Positions 54,576 through 63,718 of a stretch of 64,000 nt of DNA are shown one piece after another (the stretch's first letter is position 1; the number at the start of each line of letters is the position of its first letter). This DNA comes from Pelagibius sp. Alg239-R121 (GTDB taxonomy: Bacteria; Pseudomonadota; Alphaproteobacteria; Kiloniellales; Kiloniellaceae). The stretch is from the NCBI RefSeq assembly GCF_947331435.1, contig NZ_CAMZOF010000006.1, positions 186,001-250,000 of the forward strand, read 5' to 3'. The notes beneath the pieces were generated by a model. The model was not told the origin of the DNA and ran no database searches. It worked only from the letters and a program-made list of their open reading frames with translations. The translations under genes were made by a program, and so were the position numbers.

Positions 54576-56723
54576 CTATTCTATAGCCTTCCAGACCACG
54601 TTCTCCAGCAGCTTCGATACATTGTTCTCATAGTCGTTCCAGGGCAGGCTGCCGCAGAAGGTGATGGAGCCGGTGGCGAAGACGCTGCCGCCGCCGGGGA
54701 CTTCGAAATAGACCATATCGGCGCGCAATAACTTTTCCTCGGGCTCGCCAGCCCAGTTGGTCAGGTGGGTGAGCTGTTCTTCGGGCACCAGCATGAAGTC
54801 TTTGCCGTGCTTTTCCGAACTTGCCAGGACGGTGCAGTTTTCCGGCGTGCCGAGGCGCTGGTCCGCACGGTCCAGCTCGAAGCCGGCAGCGCCGCTGCCG
54901 CTGAAGCCGAAGTCACCGAGCAGATCGCCTTCGACGCCTTCGAAAATCCAGTCATACTGCGGATCGAAGCACTTGCGCCGGTAATAGGAGCCGTTGAATT
55001 CACCCTGGGCCGAGAAGCCGACCCCGGCGAGCATTTGGGGTGGGCGTCCATTACGGCGCCAAAGGCCGCCGTAGTTGCCGTCGAAGGCGTTGTAGTATTC
55101 GCCGGGCTCCGCTGCCCAGGCACGGATGCCGTCCTCGGCCCGGCGGATCTCGATCGCACCGTCTTCTTCCTGGTGCAGGGCGATGCGCCAGTAAAAGCCG
55201 TTGCCGCCGAGATAGAGCAGGTTGCCGCCGTTGTCGCGGTAGTTCTGAAGGGCATCCAGGGTTTCGCGGGTGTGATATTCCGGGTGACTCGTGGTCGTGA
55301 CGGCGTCATAATCGGCGATAGCCGAGACGCCTTCATCGTGCAGTTCCCGGTCGGTGATGACATCGTAGTCGATGCCCTTGGCATGCAGCCAGGAGATCAG
55401 GTGGCTGTCCGCCTGGAAATGCCGAAGACCTGAACCCTCGCCGGTTCCGAAAGTCAGATAATCCGGCCGAAGATTGAAGAGGGGTCTGCGATGGGAGGCA
55501 TGGCAGATGCCTGAGTTATCGGAGTGATAGTTGTAAGTTGAGAGGCCGTAGTCCCGATGTTCCGCAGCGTTATGGGGATAAGCGTCCCAGGCCGTGATGC
55601 GCGCCTGCCAGGAGGGATCGTAATCGGGACGCGCGTGGTTGCCGTAGACCGCATAGGTGAAGGTGGGAATCAGCACGCAGAACCTTGATCGTGGCTGTCC
55701 CTTTGGGGCGCAGACATAAAACGGCATGGCATCGGCGTGCACACCGCAACGAATGTGCATCACATAGACACCTGAAGGGAGGTCTGCGGGTGGTGTGAAG
55801 GTAAAGTCCGTTTTCCAGCCGAAGTCGTAGATATCGTCGTCGTGGAAGTGAATTGCGCCGTATTGCTCGCGCGCGTGCCGCCAGCACATTTCGCTGGCAT
55901 CCCAGTTCGCGCCGGTCATGGCGCGCGCGGGTAGATTGAACAGCCGGGCATCAACGTCGTTGGGGCCGTCATCGCGAAGCCTTGTGGAGGAGATATCTCT
56001 TGAAAAATCCCACCGCGCAATGACGCTGCCCGCTGTTGCTTCGGGCCCACCGAAGATCGTCGGCGCCTCAATCTTACCGTTGAAGTGATCGCAAGCTGCG
56101 TGATCATGCCAACGAGCGGCAATGCAGACGGGGCCCTCCAGCGCCGATGGCTCGATAGGATTTGCGATTTTCTGCGTGATCTCAGCGGCGCCGGGCGTTG
56201 CGGACTTGATGGGAATTTGCCGAAGTGTAGCGCTGCTGGTTCTTGGGTTGTAAAGAGCGTCCAAGCGGTACCAGCAGCGGAGCTCCAGGACCGTTGAGGT
56301 CGTGAGCTGGTTGCCACCGATGCAAAACGCGGCGGCTCCGGTTTCGTTGAGTGAAAGCGTGACCTCACCGACGCTCAGTATTGTCTGCTTCGCTGGTTTT
56401 CGAAGCGTCGGGAAAATCAGAACCGAGAGCAGAAAACCCTCGTCATGCGGCAAGGTGACCTCGGTGTCGGTAATGCCGTATGAACCTGGAAAGAAGGGCT
56501 GAAACCTAGACGGAAAACTCTGCTCCGGAAACGCGTCTTCAACCGGTTCTTCGATGATGCCCGGACCATCCGGATTGGGGTCGGCGGAGATCGAACGGGT
56601 CAGCCAGGCCTGGAAGGGCTCGGTCGCGTTCGAGGATATCTTGAAACCGATGGTCTCGCCGGGACGCAATGAGAGGCGGTCCGAGTATCCAGCCAGAGGG
56701 ACTGTGGATGTTGTGTTCTGCAT
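54576..56723 (-). CDS. N,N-dimethylformamidase-like large subunit
   Basis: 715 residues from ATG 56723, chosen because the family begins with a short segment followed by LAGYSDRLSLRPGETI; an ATG eight codons upstream overlaps the dctM stop. Residues about 120-310 form a LamG/concanavalin-like domain, and the C-terminal half is the amidohydrolase domain. Two Tyr-one Glu iron ligands of dimethylformamidase plausibly correspond to Tyr357 or Tyr360 (TFTYAVYGN), Tyr397 or Tyr399 (STYNYHSD) and Glu482 (TSHPEYHT); their spacing agrees within a few residues. This assignment is from memory and needs an alignment. No small subunit gene is adjacent. It follows a TRAP transporter, suggesting uptake and hydrolysis of an amide. 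Confidence 0.72.
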   Translation of the reverse strand: MQNTTSTVPLAGYSDRLSLRPGETIGFKISSNATEPFQAWLTRSISADPNPDGPGIIEEPVEDAFPEQSFPSRFQPFFPGSYGITDTEVTLPHDEGFLLSVLIFPTLRKPAKQTILSVGEVTLSLNETGAAAFCIGGNQLTTSTVLELRCWYRLDALYNPRTSSATLRQIPIKSATPGAAEITQKIANPIEPSALEGPVCIAARWHDHAACDHFNGKIEAPTIFGGPEATAGSVIARWDFSRDISSTRLRDDGPNDVDARLFNLPARAMTGANWDASEMCWRHAREQYGAIHFHDDDIYDFGWKTDFTFTPPADLPSGVYVMHIRCGVHADAMPFYVCAPKGQPRSRFCVLIPTFTYAVYGNHARPDYDPSWQARITAWDAYPHNAAEHRDYGLSTYNYHSDNSGICHASHRRPLFNLRPDYLTFGTGEGSGLRHFQADSHLISWLHAKGIDYDVITDRELHDEGVSAIADYDAVTTTSHPEYHTRETLDALQNYRDNGGNLLYLGGNGFYWRIALHQEEDGAIEIRRAEDGIRAWAAEPGEYYNAFDGNYGGLWRRNGRPPQMLAGVGFSAQGEFNGSYYRRKCFDPQYDWIFEGVEGDLLGDFGFSGSGAAGFELDRADQRLGTPENCTVLASSEKHGKDFMLVPEEQLTHLTNWAGEPEEKLLRADMVYFEVPGGGSVFATGSITFCGSLPWNDYENNVSKLLENVVWKAIE

Positions 56724-56727
56724 TACG

Positions 56728-58023
56728 CTAAAAAAGCCGCTTTCCATAAACGAGATCGGGCAGGAAGGTAACCCAGTCCGAGAAGAAGACGAGCAGCAGA
56801 ATCATCAGAACGTAAGGAATCAGCAGCGGCAGGACGCCTACGGAGATCTGTTCGATGGAGACGTTACTGATACGTGCCGCAACGAAGAGGTTCACACCGA
56901 TGGGCGGGGTGAGGAATCCGATCTCGCAGGTCATCACGGTGAAGATGCCGAAGAGGACCGGATCGACACCCAGACTGGTCACCAATGGGAGGAAGACCGC
57001 CGTAAAGATAATGATCTGGGGAATGCTCTCGAGCCACATGCCGACGATGATGTAGAACACACCGATCATCAGCAGGATAAGCCAGGGGTACTCCTTGAAA
57101 CCCTCGAACAAACCCAGGATCGACAGCGGGATATCGTAGAGCGTGACCAGTTGGCCGAAGGCCTTGGTGGACCCCAATATGAAGAGCACAGTGCCGATGA
57201 CGATGGCGGTGAACTTGAAAGCTGCAAAGACCCTTTCCAGCGTCAGTCCACGATATATGAAGAGGCCGACAAAGAGGCCGTAGAAGACGGCGACGCCTGC
57301 CGCTTCCGAAGGCGTGAAAACGCCAGTATAGATCCCGCCCAGAATGAGCACCGGCGCAAAGACCGCCCACTTGCCGTCCCACAGGGCCTCGAGCAGAGGC
57401 TTCCAGGTAAAGCGTTCCCCGGTGCCGCCGTAATTGTTTCTGGCTGCGACGATGAAAGTCACCACCATCAGCATCAGGCCGAGCAGCAGGCCCGGCAGGA
57501 TGCCGGCCAGGAACAGCCGCGGGATCGATTCATCCGAGACCAGGGCATAGATGATCAGCAGGTTGCTCGGCGGGATCATGCTGCCCAGGGCACCGGCTGC
57601 TGCTGCGATGGCCCCGGCGAAACGCGGCTGATAGTTCTCTTCCTTCATGGCCGGGATAGTGATCGAGCCGATCGCGGCGGTGGTCGCGGGCCCGGAACCG
57701 GAGAGAGCGGCGAAGAACATGCAGGCAACCACTGTAACAAGCCCGAGACCGCCCTTGTAGGCGCCGACCAGCCGCTGGGCGATAGTCACCAGCTTTTCCG
57801 ACATGCCGCCCTGTTCCATCAACTGTCCCGCAAGCACGAAGAGCGGAATGGTGACCAGCGGAAAGGGCTCGAAGGCGGTCCAGGCAGATTGCGCCATCAG
57901 GGTCAGCGGGATATCCGCGATCAGAACGCCCGCGACCGTGGCGATACCGGCAGCGAAGGGGATGGGAACGCCGATAGCCATCGTAAAGATGAAGACCGCC
58001 GCCATGACGAGAGGGCCATTCAT
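56728..58023 (-). CDS. dctM: TRAP transporter large permease DctM
   Basis: 431 residues, about 12 transmembrane helices. Family stretches are IPFAAGIATVAGVLIADIPL, LFVLAGQLMEQGG, FFAALSGSGPATTAAIGSITIPAM and EIGFLTPPIGVNLFVAARIS. With DctQ and DctP it imports a carboxylate or related solute using an ion gradient. Its ATG overlaps the dctQ stop as ATGA. It ends 5 bp before the amidohydrolase-like gene. Confidence 0.95.
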   Translation of the reverse strand: MNGPLVMAAVFIFTMAIGVPIPFAAGIATVAGVLIADIPLTLMAQSAWTAFEPFPLVTIPLFVLAGQLMEQGGMSEKLVTIAQRLVGAYKGGLGLVTVVACMFFAALSGSGPATTAAIGSITIPAMKEENYQPRFAGAIAAAAGALGSMIPPSNLLIIYALVSDESIPRLFLAGILPGLLLGLMLMVVTFIVAARNNYGGTGERFTWKPLLEALWDGKWAVFAPVLILGGIYTGVFTPSEAAGVAVFYGLFVGLFIYRGLTLERVFAAFKFTAIVIGTVLFILGSTKAFGQLVTLYDIPLSILGLFEGFKEYPWLILLMIGVFYIIVGMWLESIPQIIIFTAVFLPLVTSLGVDPVLFGIFTVMTCEIGFLTPPIGVNLFVAARISNVSIEQISVGVLPLLIPYVLMILLLVFFSDWVTFLPDLVYGKRLF

Positions 58024-58502
58024 AGCGGGAGACCCTTCCAGCCGGATTTACCCCAGCGCCAATAGACCTGAAGGATACGAAACAGCATGAGGACCAGCGC
58101 AGCGGGCACGACGATCTGCACCCAGCGCTGCTCGATCCCCAGGCCGGGCGTGATGTAAGTCACTTCGAACAGCAGCTTGGTGTATTCGATGGTTTGGGTG
58201 ACCATGAAGACGACAAAGCCGAACCAAAGCGCATCGGCCAGGACCACGCTCGCGATCTGAAGTTGGCGAGGCAGGGCGTTGACCAGCATGGTAATGCGGA
58301 TATGCGCCCGCTCGCGCACCGCCATTGACGCGCCGAGGTAAACCGCAAAGATCATCCCATAGACGGCGGTTTCTTCCGCCCAGGCGCTTGCCGAGGAGAA
58401 GACGAAGCGCAGGATCACTTGAAGCATGACACTGCAGGCCACAACAGAGAGGCAGATCGTGCAGATGACTTCTTCGAAGGATTTGTCGAGTTTCGATAAC
58501 AC
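58020..58502 (-). CDS. dctQ: TRAP transporter small permease DctQ
   Basis: 160 residues from GTG 58502, because GGAG lies 9 bp upstream; a TTG at 58511 touches that ribosome-binding site and is unlikely. Four transmembrane helices. The family core is LQVILRFVFSSASAWAEETAVYGMIFAVYLGASMAVRERAHIRI. It forms the membrane complex with DctM. It is separated from dctP by a hairpin. Confidence 0.88.
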   Translation of the reverse strand: MLSKLDKSFEEVICTICLSVVACSVMLQVILRFVFSSASAWAEETAVYGMIFAVYLGASMAVRERAHIRITMLVNALPRQLQIASVVLADALWFGFVVFMVTQTIEYTKLLFEVTYITPGLGIEQRWVQIVVPAALVLMLFRILQVYWRWGKSGWKGLPL

Positions 58503-58578
58503 TACGAGCAACTCCGGCGGCGATGTTTCAGTCGCGCACTATGGCAGCACAGGACGGAAGACCCTGAAGCGGGAAGGC

Positions 58579-58607
58579 GGCCGGCACTTAATCGTCGAGT
58601 GCCGGCC
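58579..58607 (-). promoter_or_regulatory. hairpin between dctP and dctQ
   Basis: GGCCGGCACT and AGTGCCGGCC form a perfect 10-bp stem around a 9-nt loop, about 27 bp after the dctP stop. No U-run follows on the minus strand (GCCTTCCCGC), so it probably stabilises dctP mRNA or attenuates the downstream genes. Confidence 0.6.
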
Positions 58608-58633
58608 TTCATCCAAACGATTGGAGGCGGTGT

Positions 58634-59647
58634 TTACTTCGCGGCAGACCTGATCGCTGTCAGCAGGGCCTTGAAGTCGTCGCCCTTTTCGGCCGCATAG
58701 CGGTCCTGCACGCGTTGACCCGCTGCGATGAAGTCGCTCTTGTCGAAGTCGACCGTCTGCATGCCGCCCTGGCCCTCGGAGGTCAGGAAGGACCGGATCT
58801 CGGCGATCTGCTGGGACATGGTTTCCTTGTGGAAAACGCCTGCTTCCTTGGCAGCGCGCATGACCGCGTCCTTCTGCGCGTCGTCCAGCTTGCCCATAAT
58901 TCGCGAGCTGGCGAACAATGGCGAGAAGTAGGAGAAATGCTCAAGCGCGGTGAAGTAAGGCATGATCTCATAGAACTTCTGAGACTTGATGAAAGAGGTG
59001 CCGTTGTCCGCACCCTCGACCGTCCCGGTCTGCAGGGCCGTCGGTGTATCGGCCCAGGGCAGGGGAATCGGTGCGGCGCCGAATTCCTTGAAGGTGTCGA
59101 TCATGACCTGGTTCTTGGGTACGCGGACCTTCAGGCCCTTCATGTCGGCCATGGACTTGATCGGATTGCGCGCGTTATAGAAATCACGGTCGCCGACGAA
59201 ACCGAAAGTCAGCAAATGGACCTTGGTTGCACCGTGCAGCTTGCTTGAGAAGTCCGCACCGACATCACCTTCCAGCACCTTATAAGCGTGTGCTTTGCTT
59301 TCGAAAACGTAAGGCAGGACAAAGGCGTCCATCAGTGGGAAGTGCGGTGAGACGTTGTTGCCGGTGATGATGTGCATATCGACCGTGCCGAGCTGCATGG
59401 CCTTGAAGGCTTCGTCCTCGGTGACCAACTGCGCACAGCAGCGCACTTTTACGTCGATCGTGCCGTTCGAGTACTTCTCGGTAAGCTCTTCGAATTTGTT
59501 GGCCAGCACGCCGTAGGTACTGGTTTCCGCCGCCGCATAGCCGAGGTTGATCGTGACGTTGTCGGCCTGCGCGCTTGCGCTTCCCAAGGCTGTTAATGCA
59601 AGCACAGCCGTAGCTGCGCTCAATTTTCCTGCTGTTTCCCAGAACAT
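58634..59647 (-). CDS. dctP: TRAP transporter substrate-binding protein DctP
   Basis: 337 residues, with a signal peptide (about residues 1-28, cleavage near AQA-D). The mature start has INLGYAAAETSTYGVLANKFEELTEKYS. The ligand region has KGLKVRVPKNQVMIDTFKEFGA with the Arg that binds the carboxylate, then ADTPTALQTGTVEGADNG. It is first in the TRAP operon, behind GGGAGAG. The ligand cannot be named; it would be a carboxylate or a related solute. Confidence 0.93.
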   Translation of the reverse strand: MFWETAGKLSAATAVLALTALGSASAQADNVTINLGYAAAETSTYGVLANKFEELTEKYSNGTIDVKVRCCAQLVTEDEAFKAMQLGTVDMHIITGNNVSPHFPLMDAFVLPYVFESKAHAYKVLEGDVGADFSSKLHGATKVHLLTFGFVGDRDFYNARNPIKSMADMKGLKVRVPKNQVMIDTFKEFGAAPIPLPWADTPTALQTGTVEGADNGTSFIKSQKFYEIMPYFTALEHFSYFSPLFASSRIMGKLDDAQKDAVMRAAKEAGVFHKETMSQQIAEIRSFLTSEGQGGMQTVDFDKSDFIAAGQRVQDRYAAEKGDDFKALLTAIRSAAK

Positions 59648-59746
59648 CGGACTCTCCCACCATTATATTGTGTTCCCAGGATATTGAGCCGCAGAACGAT
59701 CGATGTATAATATTATATCAGTCACTATTGATACCTTTTTGATATC
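59648..59746. promoter_or_regulatory. divergent promoter region of dctP and the LysR gene
   Basis: AT-rich region. TATAATATTATA (59706-59717) is a perfect 12-bp palindrome. TGATA-N9-TATCA (59729-59747) overlaps the LysR start codon and fits a LysR-type binding site. They are candidate operators for the divergent LysR regulator. Confidence 0.5.
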
Positions 59747-60640
59747 ATGCGTTTTGGCATTAGACATATCCGTCATTTCACCGCAGTGGCGGAGGAGCTT
59801 CATTTCCGCCGTGCGGCCGAGCGCTTGAACATGGCGCAGCCGGCCTTGAGCCGGTCTATCAAACATCTCGAAGGGCAGATCGGGGTCCAGCTTCTTGAGC
59901 GCACGAACCGCAGCGTCAGCCTGACCAAAGCGGGAGAAGTCTTTCTGGAGGGGTGCCATTCCATGCTGGCGAACATGGAAGGCGCGGTTACGCAGGCCCG
60001 TAAGGCGAGCATCGGCGAGATCGGCCATCTCGTGATCGGCTATACGGATTTCGCCATCAGTGGCGCCTTACCCCAGATCCTGCAGGATTTCCGGCAGCGG
60101 TACCCGGGTATTACGGTCGAGCCGATCCACCACGTAACCATGCGGCAGCTCGAAGGGCTTGAGTCCGAAAAACTGGATTTTGGATTTATCACCGGGCCTT
60201 TTGACCGGCCCGGATATCATGGTGTGGTGGTGCAGGACGATGCCTATGTGGTCATTTTCTACGAAGGCCACCCGCTGGCGAAAAAGAAGTCCGTGACACT
60301 TTCCGAACTTGCCGATGAGCCCTTTGTCCTCGGCAGCCCGAATGATTGGCAGCACTTTCACGATCACTTGAACCGCCATTGCCGTGCCGCCGGTTTCGTC
60401 CCGAAGATGGTGCAGCAGGCCTATAACTCGGAGGGGATCTTCGGGCTGATCGCCTGTGAGATGGGAATTACGGTTCACACCGAGTGTGCTTACAACTATG
60501 TAAGAAAGGGCTTGGTGGTCAGGCCGATCCGTGGCCTCGACGAAACCTTAAAGACCATGGCGGTCTGGAAAGACAATGAGCGCTCACCGGCGCGCAGAGT
60601 CTTTGCCGACTTTCTGCTGGAACAGGCGGGCGGGTCGTAG
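59747..60640 (+). CDS. LysR-family transcriptional regulator
   Basis: 297 residues. The N-terminal helix-turn-helix is typical: RHIRHFTAVAEELHFRRAAERLNMAQPALSRSIKHLE. The effector-binding domain covers about 90-297 with GHLVIGYTDFAISGALPQILQDF. It is divergent from the TRAP operon and is expected to control it in response to the imported substrate or a breakdown product. Confidence 0.92.
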   Translation: MRFGIRHIRHFTAVAEELHFRRAAERLNMAQPALSRSIKHLEGQIGVQLLERTNRSVSLTKAGEVFLEGCHSMLANMEGAVTQARKASIGEIGHLVIGYTDFAISGALPQILQDFRQRYPGITVEPIHHVTMRQLEGLESEKLDFGFITGPFDRPGYHGVVVQDDAYVVIFYEGHPLAKKKSVTLSELADEPFVLGSPNDWQHFHDHLNRHCRAAGFVPKMVQQAYNSEGIFGLIACEMGITVHTECAYNYVRKGLVVRPIRGLDETLKTMAVWKDNERSPARRVFADFLLEQAGGS

Positions 60641-60662
60641 AACTAAACTTGGGGGCAATCAC

Positions 60663-61202
60663 TTGAAGAAGATACTGGCATTTTCCGGCAGCAGCAGCTC
60701 ACGCTCGATCAATCAGAAACTGGTTCGTGCCGCGGCCGGTCATCTTGAGCCCTCTAATGTCACCGTCATCGATATCCGAGACTATCCCATACCGATCTAT
60801 TCCATCGACATCGAGGAAGGTGAGGGCTTTCCCGAGAATGCGCTGCGTCTGCGCGCGCTGTTCAGTGAACATGACGGCTTTCTGATTTCCTGCCCGGAGA
60901 ACAATTCCTCCATTACGGTGATCCTGAAGAACGTGATCGACTGGATGTCCCGGATGGAAGGCAAGATCTTTCAAGAAAAGCCAGTGGTGCTGATGTCGAC
61001 CACGCCCGGAAAAAACGGAGGGCGAACCAATCTTGAGCACATGGCGAAGCTGATGCCATGGTGGGGAGGGTCGGTCGTCGCAACCTTCAGCCTTGCGCGT
61101 TTTCAGGATACTTTCGATGTCGAGGCCGGTGCGCTCCGCGATGCGGAGCAACAGGCTGAACTGCTGGCTGCTGTGAAGGCCCTGGAGGTTGCGGTTGGGT
61201 AG
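60663..61202 (+). CDS. NADPH-dependent FMN reductase family protein
   Basis: 179 residues, TTG start behind GGGGG; the longer frame from 60576 overlaps the LysR gene. The flavodoxin-like fold has FSGSSSSRSINQKLV (FMN phosphate loop) and ISCPENNSSITVILKNVIDWMSR. It reduces FMN or quinones with NAD(P)H. It lies 22 bp behind the LysR gene and may belong to the same degradation unit. Confidence 0.87.
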   Translation: MKKILAFSGSSSSRSINQKLVRAAAGHLEPSNVTVIDIRDYPIPIYSIDIEEGEGFPENALRLRALFSEHDGFLISCPENNSSITVILKNVIDWMSRMEGKIFQEKPVVLMSTTPGKNGGRTNLEHMAKLMPWWGGSVVATFSLARFQDTFDVEAGALRDAEQQAELLAAVKALEVAVG

Positions 61203-61210
61203 GCTTGTTG

Positions 61211-62335
61211 TCAGGGGCGTACCAGGGCGGCCAAGACGTAGTCGACGATGACGGTGACCGGCAGCCGCCAATCGCCGGGCTGATTGTAGTTGCCCGCAGT
61301 GATCACGATGGCGAGGTCGAAATTCGGCATGATCATCAGCCGCTGACCACCGTTGCCGAAGGCCGCCATCCAGGGCTCGCCGGTGACCGGTGAGGTGCCG
61401 AGCCACCATTGGTATCCATATTCAAGAATGTCATCGACACGGGCGCGCGGCGTGAGGGATTCAGCTAGCCAGTCCTCCGGAACCAGCTGTTTGCCGTTCC
61501 ACTGCCCCCGATTTAGAACGACTTGTCCTATTTTTGCCAGATCACGCGGTCTCATGCGCAGGCCGGAGGCGGCTGCGGCTTCGCCGTCTATCCCCTTGAC
61601 CCACTCGACGTCGGAGATGCCCAGCGGGTCGAAGAGTTTATCCCTGGCAAAGTCGAAGAGAGGCTTGCCGCTGCCGCGCGCAATCAGCTTGGCGAGTAGG
61701 GCGGTTGTACCGCCGTTGTACTGCCATTGTGTACCGGGCTTGGTTGCGAATGGACGGTCAAGAACGAAGCGGTATCGATCCGGCGAGAACTCCATCGCGA
61801 TCTCACTGTTATTAGGATCGTCGTAGGGCAGGCTTTCGTTCCACTGAGTGCCGAGCCGCATGGTCAGGGCATCGGCCACGGTCATACGGCGGCGATCGGA
61901 GTCTGCCGCGAGGTCTTTGTACTCGGGAAAGCTATCCACGATGGGCGCATCCAGTGCCGGTGCGAGTCCTTCCTGAAGGGCGATACCGTAGAGCAGGCCG
62001 ACGATGCTCTTGGACACTGAGCGCAGGTCATGTTTGGTCTCGGCGTCGAAACGCACCAGACTCAAGGACCTTCCCCAACGCTCGTCGAGTCCTTCGTAGT
62101 AGCGCTCGAAGACCAGTTTGCCGTTCCTGACAACCAGGACCGAATGCAGTCCGTCGAGTTTCCCTTCCCCGACAGCAGCGTCAAGCTTTTCTGCCACGTC
62201 GGATTGAAAACCTGCCGCTTCAGGAGTGATGCTCTGCCAAGATTCTGCGGTGGCGGATTGCGAAGACAAAGTCAACGGCATAAGCGGACCTACAAGGGCG
62301 AATACGAAGCGGAGAAGTGTGGATGTTGCAGCCAT
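61211..62335 (-). CDS. class C beta-lactamase-fold serine hydrolase
   Basis: 374 residues from ATG 62335, which begins a signal peptide (hydrophobic about 5-24, cleavage near ATA-E); a longer frame starts 14 codons upstream. Nucleophile motif SVSK (in DLRSVSKSIVG) and Tyr in QYNGGTTALLAKL fit the class C/esterase (EstB, 6-aminohexanoate dimer hydrolase) family. The usual KTG is replaced by a Gly-rich FGNGGQ. It probably acts in the periplasm on an ester or amide. Not necessarily an antibiotic-resistance enzyme. Confidence 0.85.
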   Translation of the reverse strand: MAATSTLLRFVFALVGPLMPLTLSSQSATAESWQSITPEAAGFQSDVAEKLDAAVGEGKLDGLHSVLVVRNGKLVFERYYEGLDERWGRSLSLVRFDAETKHDLRSVSKSIVGLLYGIALQEGLAPALDAPIVDSFPEYKDLAADSDRRRMTVADALTMRLGTQWNESLPYDDPNNSEIAMEFSPDRYRFVLDRPFATKPGTQWQYNGGTTALLAKLIARGSGKPLFDFARDKLFDPLGISDVEWVKGIDGEAAAASGLRMRPRDLAKIGQVVLNRGQWNGKQLVPEDWLAESLTPRARVDDILEYGYQWWLGTSPVTGEPWMAAFGNGGQRLMIMPNFDLAIVITAGNYNQPGDWRLPVTVIVDYVLAALVRP

Positions 62336-62470
62336 CAGTGATTGTACCTCGCTCTGAGTATAGCGGCAACGCGACAACTCGCTGTACAGCTCTTGCTCCG
62401 CGATTTTAAGCTGCTATGACTCGACTCCCGGTATTCCCGCTCGGGCCTTCATCAAACAGGATCTTTTGCT

Positions 62471-63640
62471 GTGCGTTACTCCCCTCGCGTCGACCGTATT
62501 GCCGGTGAAGGTGCCGCCGCCTGGCGGATCCATATGGAAGCCGTCGACGCCCGTCAGCGCGGTGAAGATATCATCGTCATGAGCATTGGCGATCCGGATT
62601 TCGCCACGCCGCCGGCGATCGTTGAAACCGCAGTACAGGCATTGCAGGCCGGCGATACGCACTACACCGGTATTGCCGGGCGTCAGGAGCTACGGGCCGC
62701 GATTGCGAGGGAGGTCGAGGCTTGCGGCGGTCCGGCCGTTACAGCGGAGAATGTGATTGTGCTGGCAGGCGCGCAAAACGCCTTGTTTTCGGCATCTCTC
62801 TGCCTGTTTTCGCCGGGTGACGAGGTGATCGTCCTTGACCCCATGTATGTGACCTACGAGGCCACGGTGCAGGTCTCGGGTGCAAAGCTGGTTTCCGTGC
62901 CCGCGCTCCCAGACAGTGGCTTCCGGCCTGATCTGGACGCCATCGAAGAGGCAGTGACTGAGCGCAGCCGCGCCATTATGTTCGCCAACCCCTGCAATCC
63001 ATCCGGCGTTGTCCTGACCCGGGAAGAACTCGAAGGCATTGCCGAGATTGCCAGGCGTCATGATCTCTGGGTGATATCCGACGAGGTCTACGGCTCGCTG
63101 ACCTTCGAGCAGGACCACATCATGATCGCAGGTTTGCCTGAAATGGCGGAGCGGACCGTGACGGCGGCAAGCCTCTCGAAATCCCAGGCCATGACCGGCT
63201 GGCGTACCGGTTGGATGGTCGGCCCCAAGGAGTTGATCGCCCATGCAGAGCACCTTTCGCTCTGTATGCTTTACGGACTGCCAGGTTTCATCCAGCAGGC
63301 GGCGCTTACGGCGCTGGGGAATGCCCGCGGCGAAATGGACCGCATGCGCGATATTTACCTGTCGCGCAGGAACCGGGTGATCGAAGGTTTAGAGGGCGCC
63401 GGCAAGCTTTCGGTCGTGCCCTCGGAATCCGGAATGTTCCTATTGGTCGACGTGCGGGAAACCGGCATGACGTCGCTGGATTTCGCCTGGGCGCTCTATC
63501 GGGAGGAAGGCGTCTCGCTGCTGGATGCGGCGGCCTTTGGCAGCAGCACTGCGGGTTACGTTCGTTTGTCCTACACCCTGGGAGATGAGGCGCTGGACGA
63601 AGGTTGCCGCCGGATCTGCCGCTTCGTGTCGCGTCTTTGA
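62471..63640 (+). CDS. class I/II pyridoxal phosphate-dependent aminotransferase
   Basis: 389 residues, GTG start. Motifs: SIGDPDFATPPAIVE, THYTGIAGRQELR, NPCNPSGVVL (PLP-binding Asn) and the Schiff-base Lys in SLSKSQAMTGWRTGWMVG; the C-terminal Arg is in AGYVRLSYTL. It resembles aspartate/arginine:pyruvate-like aminotransferases. The amino donor and acceptor are not predictable. Confidence 0.9.
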   Translation: MRYSPRVDRIAGEGAAAWRIHMEAVDARQRGEDIIVMSIGDPDFATPPAIVETAVQALQAGDTHYTGIAGRQELRAAIAREVEACGGPAVTAENVIVLAGAQNALFSASLCLFSPGDEVIVLDPMYVTYEATVQVSGAKLVSVPALPDSGFRPDLDAIEEAVTERSRAIMFANPCNPSGVVLTREELEGIAEIARRHDLWVISDEVYGSLTFEQDHIMIAGLPEMAERTVTAASLSKSQAMTGWRTGWMVGPKELIAHAEHLSLCMLYGLPGFIQQAALTALGNARGEMDRMRDIYLSRRNRVIEGLEGAGKLSVVPSESGMFLLVDVRETGMTSLDFAWALYREEGVSLLDAAAFGSSTAGYVRLSYTLGDEALDEGCRRICRFVSRL

Positions 63641-63718
63641 TCCAGACCTGTGTGTTGCATCGCTGTTATAGTTCGCGGCGTGGATACAGTCGTCGGTTAA
63701 ACCAGAGGCGAAGCAAAC

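Noticed and set aside
61211-62335. Beta-lactamase antibiotic-resistance gene
   Set aside because: The protein has the class C fold motifs, but the KTG is not evident and the family includes many esterases and amide hydrolases; nothing in the context points to resistance.
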